Source: Syntrophaceae bacterium UBA4810
GTDB taxonomy: Bacteria > Desulfobacterota > Syntrophia > Syntrophales > Smithellaceae
Assembly: GCA_002402545.1 (NCBI GenBank)
Contig: DHGA01000061.1
Coordinates: 1-64,000 of the forward strand
DNA length: 64,000 bases
Direction of reading: 5' to 3'
The position numbers and the translations under genes are program-made. Below, piece by piece: positions 33,881 to 40,622 of the stretch (the stretch's first letter is position 1; every line of letters starts with the position of its first letter). The notes under the pieces were generated by a model. The model had not been told where the DNA came from and made no database searches. It saw only the letters and a list, made by a program, of their open reading frames with translations.

Positions 33881-35428
33881 ATGAAGGAATTGGACCTTGC
33901 CTGGTACATGATACGACTGCACACGCGGCTGCGGCGTTTTGATCATAAGCGAAATAGTCAAGATAAGATAAATATTTTTCACCATGCCAGGAGGGTCACG
34001 AGTAAGTTGAGTTCCGTCCTGATTCGCTTTTCTGTAGCCGAGGCAAAAACCCCGTGGTTTACTGATGACGAAGCTAAAGCGATTCATCAAGAGAGAGAAA
34101 AACTATTAGAGAAGCTTTCCGGTCGGACAAACCTCAGTGCCAACGGGACTAAACTCCATCTCGGTAAGCTGTCTCGGGGTTGCACCATTTGCATGGATGG
34201 ATACTGGGGTTGTAACTATATCAACGGGCGGTGCCACAGAAACTGCTTTTACTGCATGCGAGATCATTCAATGCAAACGGAACCAAATTCCAAAAGTGAT
34301 GGTTTTGATTTTGGCACTTCCGAAGAACACATAGAATTCCTCAAAACTTTTCAGATCAGGGGTGTCGGATTTTCCGGGGGAGAACCCTTGTTGGTTCTCG
34401 ATCGGCTCTTGGAGCACATTGTTGCGATACGTAAGGAACTCGGTTCCACAATTTATCTCTGGATGTATACCAATGGCGATTTGGTAAACCGCGAGACGCT
34501 TAGTGCGCTCAGAGATGCCGGGCTAAACGAGATCCGTTTCGATTTGAGCGCCCGAGGTTATGACTTGTCACCTCTTGTGCTCGCCAAGGAATATATCCCC
34601 ACCGTAGCTGTTGAAATACCGGCCATCCCTGAGGATTTTCTCTTGGTGAAAAAGTTGCTGGTCGATATGCAGGCTGTTGGCGTCAATCACCTCAATCTTC
34701 ATCAATTAATGGCTGGGCAGCGTAATTGGAAGGCTTTGTGCCGTCGGCACTATCACTTTTCGTTTCAAAGTACGCCTGCTGTTCATGAGTCAGAGCTTTG
34801 CGCCTTGCGTTTGATTCTGTACGCTTGTGAGCAAAAACTGAACCTGCCAATCAATTACTGTTCCGTAGCCTACAAATTTCGTTTTCAGGGACGAGCATTC
34901 AGAATGCGGCGCGCCTTGGTTCTTCGGGAAGGGTTTCAGGAAATAACGGAAGCGGGCTATATCCGATCACTGTGTATATCTGATTCCGCCGATAAGATTG
35001 AAGCGCTAGCTAGGCGGTTGAAGGGTGATCATGTGGAACCCATATTGTGGAAAGAGGAATGCGATCATGGTGAAATCTCCTTGCACAGCAACCTGATGTC
35101 CTATGTTGATTGGTCTTCTGCGACGTTGGCTATCAAATACTATCAGGCTGGTGTTGCGCTCAAGAATAAATCCGCTCGATTCGAACCTGGAAATCTGAAA
35201 AGGGATAGGCGTACCGTCAAGACGGTTACCGGCTTGGGTTGTTCAGCCTTCGATTGTTGGCATAGGCTTTATGTTCAGAAGGAAGCCGCAACAGATGTTT
35301 TCAGCCCCACCCATCTTAAACACCTCGGTGTTTCGGAAGAGAAAAATCGGTTTAAGAATATAATCGGTCAACTGCTTTCTGTGGCCACATACGAACAATT
35401 GGAGGCTGGCTTGCCTGATGTGACTTGA
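33881..35428 (+). CDS. Radical SAM enzyme of the RiPP locus
   Basis: A 515-residue radical SAM protein. The cluster motif CX3CX2C is at Cys118, Cys122 and Cys125 (CHRNCFYC), preceded by three further cysteines (101, 104, 111), which may ligate an extra cluster or zinc. The SAM-binding GGE motif is in GVGFSGGEPLL, and NEIRFDLSARGYDLSPLVLA follows. The C-terminal 200 residues have more Cys/His (GCSAFDCWHRLYV). No SPASM domain by eye. RiPP tailoring (C-C, C-S or epimerisation) is inferred from context. Codon use is less GC-biased than its neighbours, which suggests separate acquisition. Confidence 0.85.
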   Translation: MKELDLAWYMIRLHTRLRRFDHKRNSQDKINIFHHARRVTSKLSSVLIRFSVAEAKTPWFTDDEAKAIHQEREKLLEKLSGRTNLSANGTKLHLGKLSRGCTICMDGYWGCNYINGRCHRNCFYCMRDHSMQTEPNSKSDGFDFGTSEEHIEFLKTFQIRGVGFSGGEPLLVLDRLLEHIVAIRKELGSTIYLWMYTNGDLVNRETLSALRDAGLNEIRFDLSARGYDLSPLVLAKEYIPTVAVEIPAIPEDFLLVKKLLVDMQAVGVNHLNLHQLMAGQRNWKALCRRHYHFSFQSTPAVHESELCALRLILYACEQKLNLPINYCSVAYKFRFQGRAFRMRRALVLREGFQEITEAGYIRSLCISDSADKIEALARRLKGDHVEPILWKEECDHGEISLHSNLMSYVDWSSATLAIKYYQAGVALKNKSARFEPGNLKRDRRTVKTVTGLGCSAFDCWHRLYVQKEAATDVFSPTHLKHLGVSEEKNRFKNIIGQLLSVATYEQLEAGLPDVT

Positions 35429-35564
35429 TTAATTAACAAGCTGCCGACACTGGTTACCCAAAATAGTTGTGCCGTCCAGGGACTTTAATAGCGGATAAGA
35501 TTGTTTTTATTATTGAGATGCTGGCAAATGCTGTCAGAAACATTATAAATGCTTGATAAACAAA

Positions 35565-35604
35565 GGCGCTCAATACCGGGATTTAACCCTATTCATTGAT
35601 CGCC
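35565..35604 (-). terminator. Repeated hairpin terminator, copy 2 (ends precursor block 2)
   Basis: GGCGCTCAAT (35565-35574) and ATTGATCGCC (35595-35604), one mismatch, with inner CGGG. It lies 22 bases downstream of precursor 2 on the minus strand, and the arm sequence is nearly the same as in copies 1 and 3. Confidence 0.65.
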
Positions 35605-35625
35605 AGATAAAAAAGATACTTACTG

Positions 35626-35715
35626 TTATACAGGACTGGTACTCAAGCCACCTGTCGTTACATCCGAAAGGTCTTCGTAAACAATCAGTGCGGGTGTTTC
35701 ATAATCTTGTTTCAA
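35626..35715 (-). CDS. RiPP precursor peptide 2 (29 aa, TTG start)
   Basis: A 29-codon gene starting at TTG, supported by a textbook ribosome site (AGGAGGG) 6-8 bases upstream and by alignment with the other six. Leader begins MKQDYETPALIVYEDL; predicted cut after Thr21 leaves core GGLSTSPV. In the same block as precursor 3, 61 bases downstream of its stop. Confidence 0.82.
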   Translation of the reverse strand: MKQDYETPALIVYEDLSDVTTGGLSTSPV

Positions 35716-35776
35716 AATTTACCCTCCTCAGATAATTAAAATACCTTTTAAGGTTTAAGGTTAAAAATATCCTGTT

Positions 35777-35872
35777 TTAATCTACTACTGTTTTGCTTAT
35801 TGGCCCGCCTGTCGTGACGTCAGAAAGATCTTCATAGACAACAAGTTCGGGTTTTTCGTATTCTTTTTTCAT
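35777..35872 (-). CDS. RiPP precursor peptide 3 (31 aa)
   Basis: A 31-codon gene; ribosome site GGGAGG just upstream. Leader begins MKKEYEKPELVVYEDL; predicted cut after Thr21 leaves core GGPISKTVVD. The 24 or so bases before its start codon are nearly identical to those before precursor 5 (37325), showing recent duplication. Confidence 0.85.
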   Translation of the reverse strand: MKKEYEKPELVVYEDLSDVTTGGPISKTVVD

Positions 35873-35914
35873 GGTTACGCCTCCCTGGATTTCTTACTAT
35901 AATGAATTGCTGAA

Positions 35915-35943
35915 TAAATACAACAAAAACAAACAGTAGTCAA
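35915..35943 (-). promoter_or_regulatory. Minus-strand promoter of precursor block 2
   Basis: On the minus strand, TTGACT (35943-35938) and TATTTA (35920-35915) are separated by 17 bases, about 45 bases before precursor 3. It is back to back with the plus promoter at 35999. Confidence 0.6.
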
Positions 35944-35998
35944 TTTATTTTAGGGTTATAAAAACATAAAAATGCAAAATGGTGGAGTAGACAATATA

Positions 35999-36027
35999 TT
36001 GACACAAAAGTTCAATGTTCTTATACT
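35999..36027 (+). promoter_or_regulatory. Promoter of the formyltransferase gene
   Basis: TTGACA (35999-36004) and TATACT (36022-36027) with a 17-base spacer, close to consensus, about 50 bases before the ATG at 36079. Confidence 0.75.
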
Positions 36028-36078
36028 TTCTGACCGCATACTCGGCGGTAAACAAAAGAGGTTAAGGGGCATTTTTTT

Positions 36079-37017
36079 ATGAGAGTATTATTTATCGGCC
36101 AAAACGGGTCTTTCAGCACATATCCTCTGCGCAAAATCGCGGCGGAGCACGAAATCGTGGGCATTGTGGAATCCGTACCGCAAAAGTACACGCCAATGAA
36201 AGCAAAGCTGCTAAAATTTTTAACCCGCTACAATAAAAAGCAGACGCTCAGATCATTGGCCCGACAAATGTCCGTGCCCTACTTTTTGCTGCAGAGAGGC
36301 AAAAAAAATGGCCTCGCTTCTTTCGTTAAAACACTTAACCCGGATATTATCTGCGTGGCTTCTATGTCGGAGCTTTTGCCCAAAGAAGTTTTTTCCATGC
36401 CTCCATTCGGGACAATAAATTTCCACCCCGCGTTGCTTCCCCAATACCGCGGCCCTCGGTCGTTTTTCTGGCAGTATTATTTTATGGAACCGGAAACAGG
36501 CGTAACCATTCATTACATAGACGAAGGCGAAGATACGGGTGATATCATCAGGCAAAAAAGCATTCCCATATTTTTGGGCATGAAAAGCGGGGAACTAGTA
36601 AATGAAATAACCATTATTGGAGCGGCACTCATGGCAGAGGCGCTTGACGATATAAGCAAAGGGACTGTCCAGAGCGTACCGCAAAAGCATCTGCCCTGCC
36701 CTTTTCGAGCAAGGCGCGAGAAAAAGGGCGAAGAGCTTATTGACTGGAACTGGCCGATTGAACGCATCTGGCATTTTCTACGCGGAACGGCGTATCAGGA
36801 TAAATCGTTCAAATACAGGTTGCCCGGCTCTTCCTGGATTGTGAGGGATTTCAAAAAAGGCGAAACTGACGGCACAGCGGGGATGCTGAAAATCAGCTTA
36901 CAGGGTTTCTACATGACCCACAGGGAAGGAAAAATCTTTGTTACCCTGAAATGGTCGCTAATAGATTTCGCCCGCGATTTATATCACTTTGCTTTAAAAT
37001 TAACGGGACAAGATTGA
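36079..37017 (+). CDS. Formyltransferase of the RiPP locus (Fmt-like)
   Basis: A 312-residue formyl-tetrahydrofolate-dependent formyltransferase. The catalytic triad is present: Asn114 and His116 in INFHPALLPQYRGP, and Asp152 in DEGEDTGDII. The C-terminal half contains an OB-fold-like part. It is not the housekeeping Met-tRNA formyltransferase by context: there is no def or tRNA gene here, and precursor blocks flank it on both sides. It probably formylates the peptide N-terminus or a side-chain amine (inference). Monocistronic behind its own promoter. Confidence 0.85.
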   Translation: MRVLFIGQNGSFSTYPLRKIAAEHEIVGIVESVPQKYTPMKAKLLKFLTRYNKKQTLRSLARQMSVPYFLLQRGKKNGLASFVKTLNPDIICVASMSELLPKEVFSMPPFGTINFHPALLPQYRGPRSFFWQYYFMEPETGVTIHYIDEGEDTGDIIRQKSIPIFLGMKSGELVNEITIIGAALMAEALDDISKGTVQSVPQKHLPCPFRARREKKGEELIDWNWPIERIWHFLRGTAYQDKSFKYRLPGSSWIVRDFKKGETDGTAGMLKISLQGFYMTHREGKIFVTLKWSLIDFARDLYHFALKLTGQD

Positions 37018-37048
37018 ACAAAAAAAGATTAGTGCTCGAAATAAAAAA

Positions 37049-37090
37049 GGCGCTCAATGCCGGGATTTAACCCCGTATATATTGAGCGCC
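37049..37090 (-). terminator. Repeated hairpin terminator, copy 3 (ends precursor block 3)
   Basis: Perfect 10-bp stem GGCGCTCAAT (37049-37058) / ATTGAGCGCC (37081-37090) with a nested CGGG/CCCG pair; on the minus strand it is followed by TTTTTTATTT. Best preserved of the three copies. Confidence 0.82.
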
Positions 37091-37110
37091 CGATAAAAAA
37101 GATGCTTACT

Positions 37111-37197
37111 CTATCTTACGTCGCTAGGAACTCCAGTTGTTATCTCTGAAAGATCTTCATACACAACAAGTTCGGGTTTTTCATATTCTTCTTTCAT
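37111..37197 (-). CDS. RiPP precursor peptide 4 (28 aa)
   Basis: A 28-codon gene. Leader begins MKEEYEKPELVVYEDL with Thr20; predicted cut after Thr21 leaves core GVPSDVR. Last of four precursors in block 3, 32 bases after precursor 5. AAAGGAAA upstream serves as a ribosome site. Confidence 0.83.
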   Translation of the reverse strand: MKEEYEKPELVVYEDLSEITTGVPSDVR

Positions 37198-37229
37198 GTT
37201 TTTTTCCTTTCTGTGTGTGCTTTTCTACG

Positions 37230-37325
37230 CTAAAATGCTGTGCTTGGTTCTTGTGCGAATCCCTGCGTTATAACCAAAAGGTCTTCGTAAACTACAAGTT
37301 CAGGTTTCTCGTATTCTTTTTTCAT
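37230..37325 (-). CDS. RiPP precursor peptide 5 (31 aa, divergent)
   Basis: A 31-codon gene with GGGAGG upstream. Leader begins MKKEYEKPELVVYEDL but then reads LVITQG where others have SDVTTG-type sequence: Ser17 is Leu and the residue after Thr20 is Gln. Predicted core after Gln21 is GFAQEPSTAF. Confidence 0.82.
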   Translation of the reverse strand: MKKEYEKPELVVYEDLLVITQGFAQEPSTAF

Positions 37326-37415
37326 GTTTACGCCTCCCTGGATTTCTTACAATTGCGCAGTTATCTTCGCAAGAGCTTCATCAATAACCCTTTTCGGCGG
37401 GAAGCACTCGATCAA

Positions 37416-37499
37416 TTAAGCAATAGTCGTGCTTCCTGTTGTTATCTCTGAAAGATCTTCATAAACAATCAGTTCAGGTTTTTCATAGTCTTGTTTCAT
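37416..37499 (-). CDS. RiPP precursor peptide 6 (27 aa)
   Basis: A 27-codon gene, the shortest. Leader begins MKQDYEKPELIVYEDL; predicted core after Thr21 is GSTTIA, only six residues. The ribosome site (AAAGAGAAA) is weak. A 90-base gap to precursor 5 contains no further copy. Confidence 0.8.
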   Translation of the reverse strand: MKQDYEKPELIVYEDLSEITTGSTTIA

Positions 37500-37555
37500 C
37501 GTTTTTCTCTTTTTATTAGCGGCTTGATTTTACGACGTTATCAACTACGGCGCTA

Positions 37556-37648
37556 TCACATGGTGTCGCCCGATACGAATATTCCCATTGTCACATCAGA
37601 AAGGTCTTCATAAACAATCAGTGCGGGTTTTTCATATTCTTGTTTCAT
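37556..37648 (-). CDS. RiPP precursor peptide 7 (30 aa)
   Basis: A 30-codon gene, first in block 3, with ribosome site GGAGG. Leader begins MKQEYEKPALIVYEDL; Thr20 is followed by Met21; core GIFVSGDTM. Asp at core position 7 is the only acidic residue in any of the seven cores that could support a lasso-like ring. Confidence 0.84.
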   Translation of the reverse strand: MKQEYEKPALIVYEDLSDVTMGIFVSGDTM

Positions 37649-37682
37649 GGTTTTTCCTCCTGTTATGGAATCAGTCATGAAA

Positions 37683-37711
37683 TGTTTACAATAAAGATTC
37701 ACGTTGGTCAA
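37683..37711 (-). promoter_or_regulatory. Minus-strand promoter of precursor block 3
   Basis: On the minus strand, TTGACC (37711-37706) and TAAACA (37688-37683), 17-base spacer, about 35 bases upstream of precursor 7's start codon. Confidence 0.55.
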
Positions 37712-37736
37712 CTTTTTTTGTTATCGAATTATCACG

Positions 37737-37765
37737 TTGACACACAAGTGGAACTTTCTTATATT
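37737..37765 (+). promoter_or_regulatory. Promoter of DUF362-protease-radical SAM operon
   Basis: TTGACA (37737-37742) and TATATT (37760-37765) with a 17-base spacer. Divergent from the precursor promoter 26 bases away. It rules out the far-upstream ATG at 37704 as the start of the DUF362 gene. Confidence 0.75.
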
Positions 37766-37817
37766 TCAACTCCAAATAAGTTACCTGTTGTCAAAAAAGT
37801 CTGCCCGGGAGGATAAG

Positions 37818-38744
37818 TTGCTATTCCGCCGTTTATTGCGCTATTTGAACCGGCCTGCCGTCTTGCGCCGTATAGTGGTGAGCGGCCAGGCAAAGCCGCG
37901 CATCGCAAAAAACCATCCGGCCAAAGACCAGGTTTTTGTCTATCTATACAATAACGAAGATGCAGGCCTGAAAGATTTGTGTAGCTCTATTGCGCCAGCT
38001 TGGGAAAAAACCGAGCGGATTTTAATAAAGATTAACCTCAATACGGCGGATGCTTATCCTGCCTCGACCGACCCGGAATTTCTTGTCGCCCTGCTTGACG
38101 CGTTTCGCGATAGAGGTTTTAAAAATTTGCTGGTGGGTGATTGTTCTTCCATGGGCGCGCTACCCACGCGCAAAGTGGCGTATCAGGCAGGTCTTACCAA
38201 CGTGCTGCGCGGCCGGGCACGGCTTATTTACTTTGATAACGAACCGTGGGTGCAAGTTAGCCTCAACGGAAAATATCTTTCTTCAGTTGTTGTCCCCAAA
38301 GAAGTATTTGAGGCAGACCGAATAATTCATCTGGCAAATATGAAATCACACGCGCTGGCGAATTTCAGCTTCGGCATGAAATTGGGCGTGGGATACATGC
38401 ATCCCTTGGAGCGCTGTGACTTGCATGATGAATTCTTACAGGAAAAAATCGCGGAACTGGCTCTCGCTATTCAGCCGGATCTGACGATAATTGACGGGCG
38501 ACAGGCGTTTGTTTCCGGCGGGCCGGTTAAAGGCCGGGTGGAGAAGGCAAACGTTTTGCTTTGGGGAGAAAATCCCCTGGCGGTTGATGTGGAAACATAT
38601 CGCAGATTGTATGCGTTAAAGAAAAAATTTGCATGTTTGGAAGGATTCACGCAAGATCCTTTTGCCATGCGCCAGTTGAAACACGCGCGCCAGATTGGTG
38701 TCGGAAACAAAGATTGGCAGGAATACAACATTGTGGAAATATAA
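37818..38744 (+). CDS. DUF362 protein of the RiPP locus
   Basis: A 308-residue DUF362-family protein lacking the ferredoxin part found in many members. It has the ERILIKINLNTADAYPASTD, LLVGDCSSMG and LTIIDGRQAFVSGGP segments typical of the family. Function of the family is unsettled. The TTG start at 37818 has GGGAGG at the right spacing, and the predicted promoter excludes earlier ATGs. It overlaps the B2 protease gene by 14 bases, so they are translationally coupled. Confidence 0.75.
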   Translation: MLFRRLLRYLNRPAVLRRIVVSGQAKPRIAKNHPAKDQVFVYLYNNEDAGLKDLCSSIAPAWEKTERILIKINLNTADAYPASTDPEFLVALLDAFRDRGFKNLLVGDCSSMGALPTRKVAYQAGLTNVLRGRARLIYFDNEPWVQVSLNGKYLSSVVVPKEVFEADRIIHLANMKSHALANFSFGMKLGVGYMHPLERCDLHDEFLQEKIAELALAIQPDLTIIDGRQAFVSGGPVKGRVEKANVLLWGENPLAVDVETYRRLYALKKKFACLEGFTQDPFAMRQLKHARQIGVGNKDWQEYNIVEI

Positions 38745-39159
38745 GGGCTATGAACTGCCGCAAGATTTACCTCTGATTATCGGAGCGCTTCTGCGGCTGC
38801 TTTATTTTGAGTTGATACTTCACCGAAGGCCGCTACCGGATATTTTAGCGGAAATTAGCGGGATGCCTTCCGTTTTATCTGCGCCTGCGGCGGAAGTAGC
38901 CGTTACCTTGGATAAATTATGGCGCGCCTGCGGCTTCTGGATGGCAAGGGTGCTTAAAAATCCCCGTCCCTGTCTGCGCCGCTCGCTGGTTTTGTATCGC
39001 TGGTGTAAAAAGCATGGCGTGGAGAGCAAAGTGGTTGTTGGCGTGGATAAAGACGGGGACATCCTCAAGGGACATGCCTGGCTTTACGTGCACGGGCAGG
39101 TGTACAGAGAAGACCCGGAGTTACTGGCCAGAGATTATACCATAATGCTGGAAGGCTAA
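38731..39159 (+). CDS. Lasso-type B2 transglutaminase-like leader peptidase
   Basis: A 142-residue protein of the Transglut_core3 family, the lasso-peptide B2 protease. Catalytic Cys81 is in PCLRRSLVLYR and His115 in KGHAWLYVHGQ; an acidic residue follows in YREDPE. It cuts the leader when it is delivered by an RRE protein; here PqqD-like gene 32183 is the likely partner. A TTG start at 38731 gives a typical length and overlaps the DUF362 stop; an ATG at 38695 is in frame but gives a longer overlap. Confidence 0.87.
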   Translation: MWKYKGYELPQDLPLIIGALLRLLYFELILHRRPLPDILAEISGMPSVLSAPAAEVAVTLDKLWRACGFWMARVLKNPRPCLRRSLVLYRWCKKHGVESKVVVGVDKDGDILKGHAWLYVHGQVYREDPELLARDYTIMLEG

Positions 39160-39181
39160 TCGCAAGGTAAAAGGTTTTTTT

Positions 39182-40594
39182 ATGCGCTTTTTATTTATCA
39201 CGCACGGCATAGAACCAAACTTGTTTCAGGGCCCGCACTGGCTGCCTTTGGGCTTTGCCTATATCGGCGCGTTGCTGAAACAGCATAGGCATGCTGTACA
39301 AGTTTTTGATCGTTACGCTGCGATAGATCGTTTAGGGCAAGACGCGGAAAAAATCGATCAGGCGATGTTGAATGCGATAACAATTTTTGCGCCGGATGTT
39401 GTCGGCCTGTCCACTGTTTCACCAATGATTCATGATGCAGTTCATTGCGCCAAAATAATCCGGGATGTTTTCAATGGGACAATGCTGGCCGGCGGGCACC
39501 ACGCGACTGCCCTGCCTCGCCTCACTATGGAAAAGATCGCCGAGCTGGACGGCGTGGGAATTGGGGAAGGAGAAGAATCCCTGCTGGCTTTAGCCCAAGG
39601 CAAAAAACCAGATGAAATCAAAGGACTTTATTGGCGAAAGAATTCCGGCAAAGAAAGTTTCGGCCGTGTGGAGCAACTTGATTTGCTGCCTTTTCCCGAT
39701 TTTTCATTGTTTGACACGGATTTTTACACACGACGTACTTCGTCCATAATTCGCGGTTTTCATCTTTCGACACTTTCCATGCTTACATCACGAGGCTGTT
39801 CTCAGCGCTGTTCTTTCTGTACCGAATCACTGACCTATGGCGGCGGCGTGCGTTTCCATAGCATAGATTACATTACGGAACTGGTTAAACGCGCCCTCAA
39901 ACAGTATCCGCATGTTGAAGGCATCTATTTTCACGACAACGACTTTATGGTTGACCCGGCCCGCGTGGAAAATATTTGTCGCCGCTTTATCGAGACGGGA
40001 CTTGCCAAGCGCTTTGCCTGGGCGATTCAGGCGCGCGCAGACAGGTTAAAGCCTGCCCTGCTGCGGCTGATGCGCAAGGCGGGATGCATCAAGATGGAAA
40101 TCGGCGTGGAAGCTGCCTTGCAAAAAAACCTGGATTCGGTGCGAAAAGGCACCACGGTAAACGTCAACGAAAAAGCGCTAAGGCTATGCCGTGATGCCGG
40201 AATCAGCGTGCACGCGTATATTCTGACAAAAACACAAAACGAGTTACTCGCAGATTTGGATTTTACGCTCAATTGGCTCAAGAAAAATCGGCCGGATACA
40301 TTCAGCTTGCATCCTTTATTGCGTCACCCGGGGTCTGTATTATACAAGGAAAAAGGAAATAGGTTTTTTGAATCTCACGACTGGACAAGGGAAAACGTTC
40401 TTCGCTTTTATAATGAAGATGTTTTTTCTAAGATTAGCCCACAGGAAAGAAAAAAATGGGCGCTATCACGTTACAATCCTTTTTACAAAAGGCATCACCG
40501 CATAATCCGCTACAAGGTGAACCCTCTTCGCAAATGGCCGCAAATGCTGTATGAGGCGCTGGCGCGCAGGCTGAAAAAATTGTTTGCCAAATAA
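39182..40594 (+). CDS. B12-binding-type radical SAM enzyme of the RiPP locus
   Basis: A 470-residue radical SAM protein with an N-terminal cobalamin-binding-like domain (about 1-140; LPLGFAYIGALLKQHRHAVQ and DVVGLSTVSPM are typical, though the DxHxxG ligand motif is missing, so cobalamin may bind base-off) and a central rSAM domain with Cys206, Cys210 and Cys213 (CSQRCSFC). Related enzymes methylate or cyclise. Last gene of the operon starting with DUF362; 22 bases after the B2 protease. Likely second core-modifying enzyme. Confidence 0.82.
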   Translation: MRFLFITHGIEPNLFQGPHWLPLGFAYIGALLKQHRHAVQVFDRYAAIDRLGQDAEKIDQAMLNAITIFAPDVVGLSTVSPMIHDAVHCAKIIRDVFNGTMLAGGHHATALPRLTMEKIAELDGVGIGEGEESLLALAQGKKPDEIKGLYWRKNSGKESFGRVEQLDLLPFPDFSLFDTDFYTRRTSSIIRGFHLSTLSMLTSRGCSQRCSFCTESLTYGGGVRFHSIDYITELVKRALKQYPHVEGIYFHDNDFMVDPARVENICRRFIETGLAKRFAWAIQARADRLKPALLRLMRKAGCIKMEIGVEAALQKNLDSVRKGTTVNVNEKALRLCRDAGISVHAYILTKTQNELLADLDFTLNWLKKNRPDTFSLHPLLRHPGSVLYKEKGNRFFESHDWTRENVLRFYNEDVFSKISPQERKKWALSRYNPFYKRHHRIIRYKVNPLRKWPQMLYEALARRLKKLFAK

Positions 40595-40622
40595 TTTTAT
40601 TTGCGCTCTAACTAGTTTACTT

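Noticed and set aside
37137..37451. Plus-strand open frames over the precursor blocks (also 35553-35735)
   Set aside because: They are antisense shadows of the minus-strand precursors, have no ribosome site and no recognisable domain.
37111..37648. Regularly spaced near-identical segments that could be taken for a CRISPR array
   Set aside because: The repeated parts are 5'-coding segments (leaders) of four ORFs with ribosome sites, spacings vary, and the repeats differ by silent changes. They are paralogous precursor genes.
33534..37648. Classifying the peptides as lasso peptides
   Set aside because: The leader fits, but no cyclase gene is in the window and the cores (6-10 residues) mostly lack an acidic residue at ring positions 7-9.
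37704..37817. Longer DUF362 protein starting at the ATG at 37704
   Set aside because: A near-consensus promoter lies inside this stretch and a TTG with GGGAGG follows at 37818.
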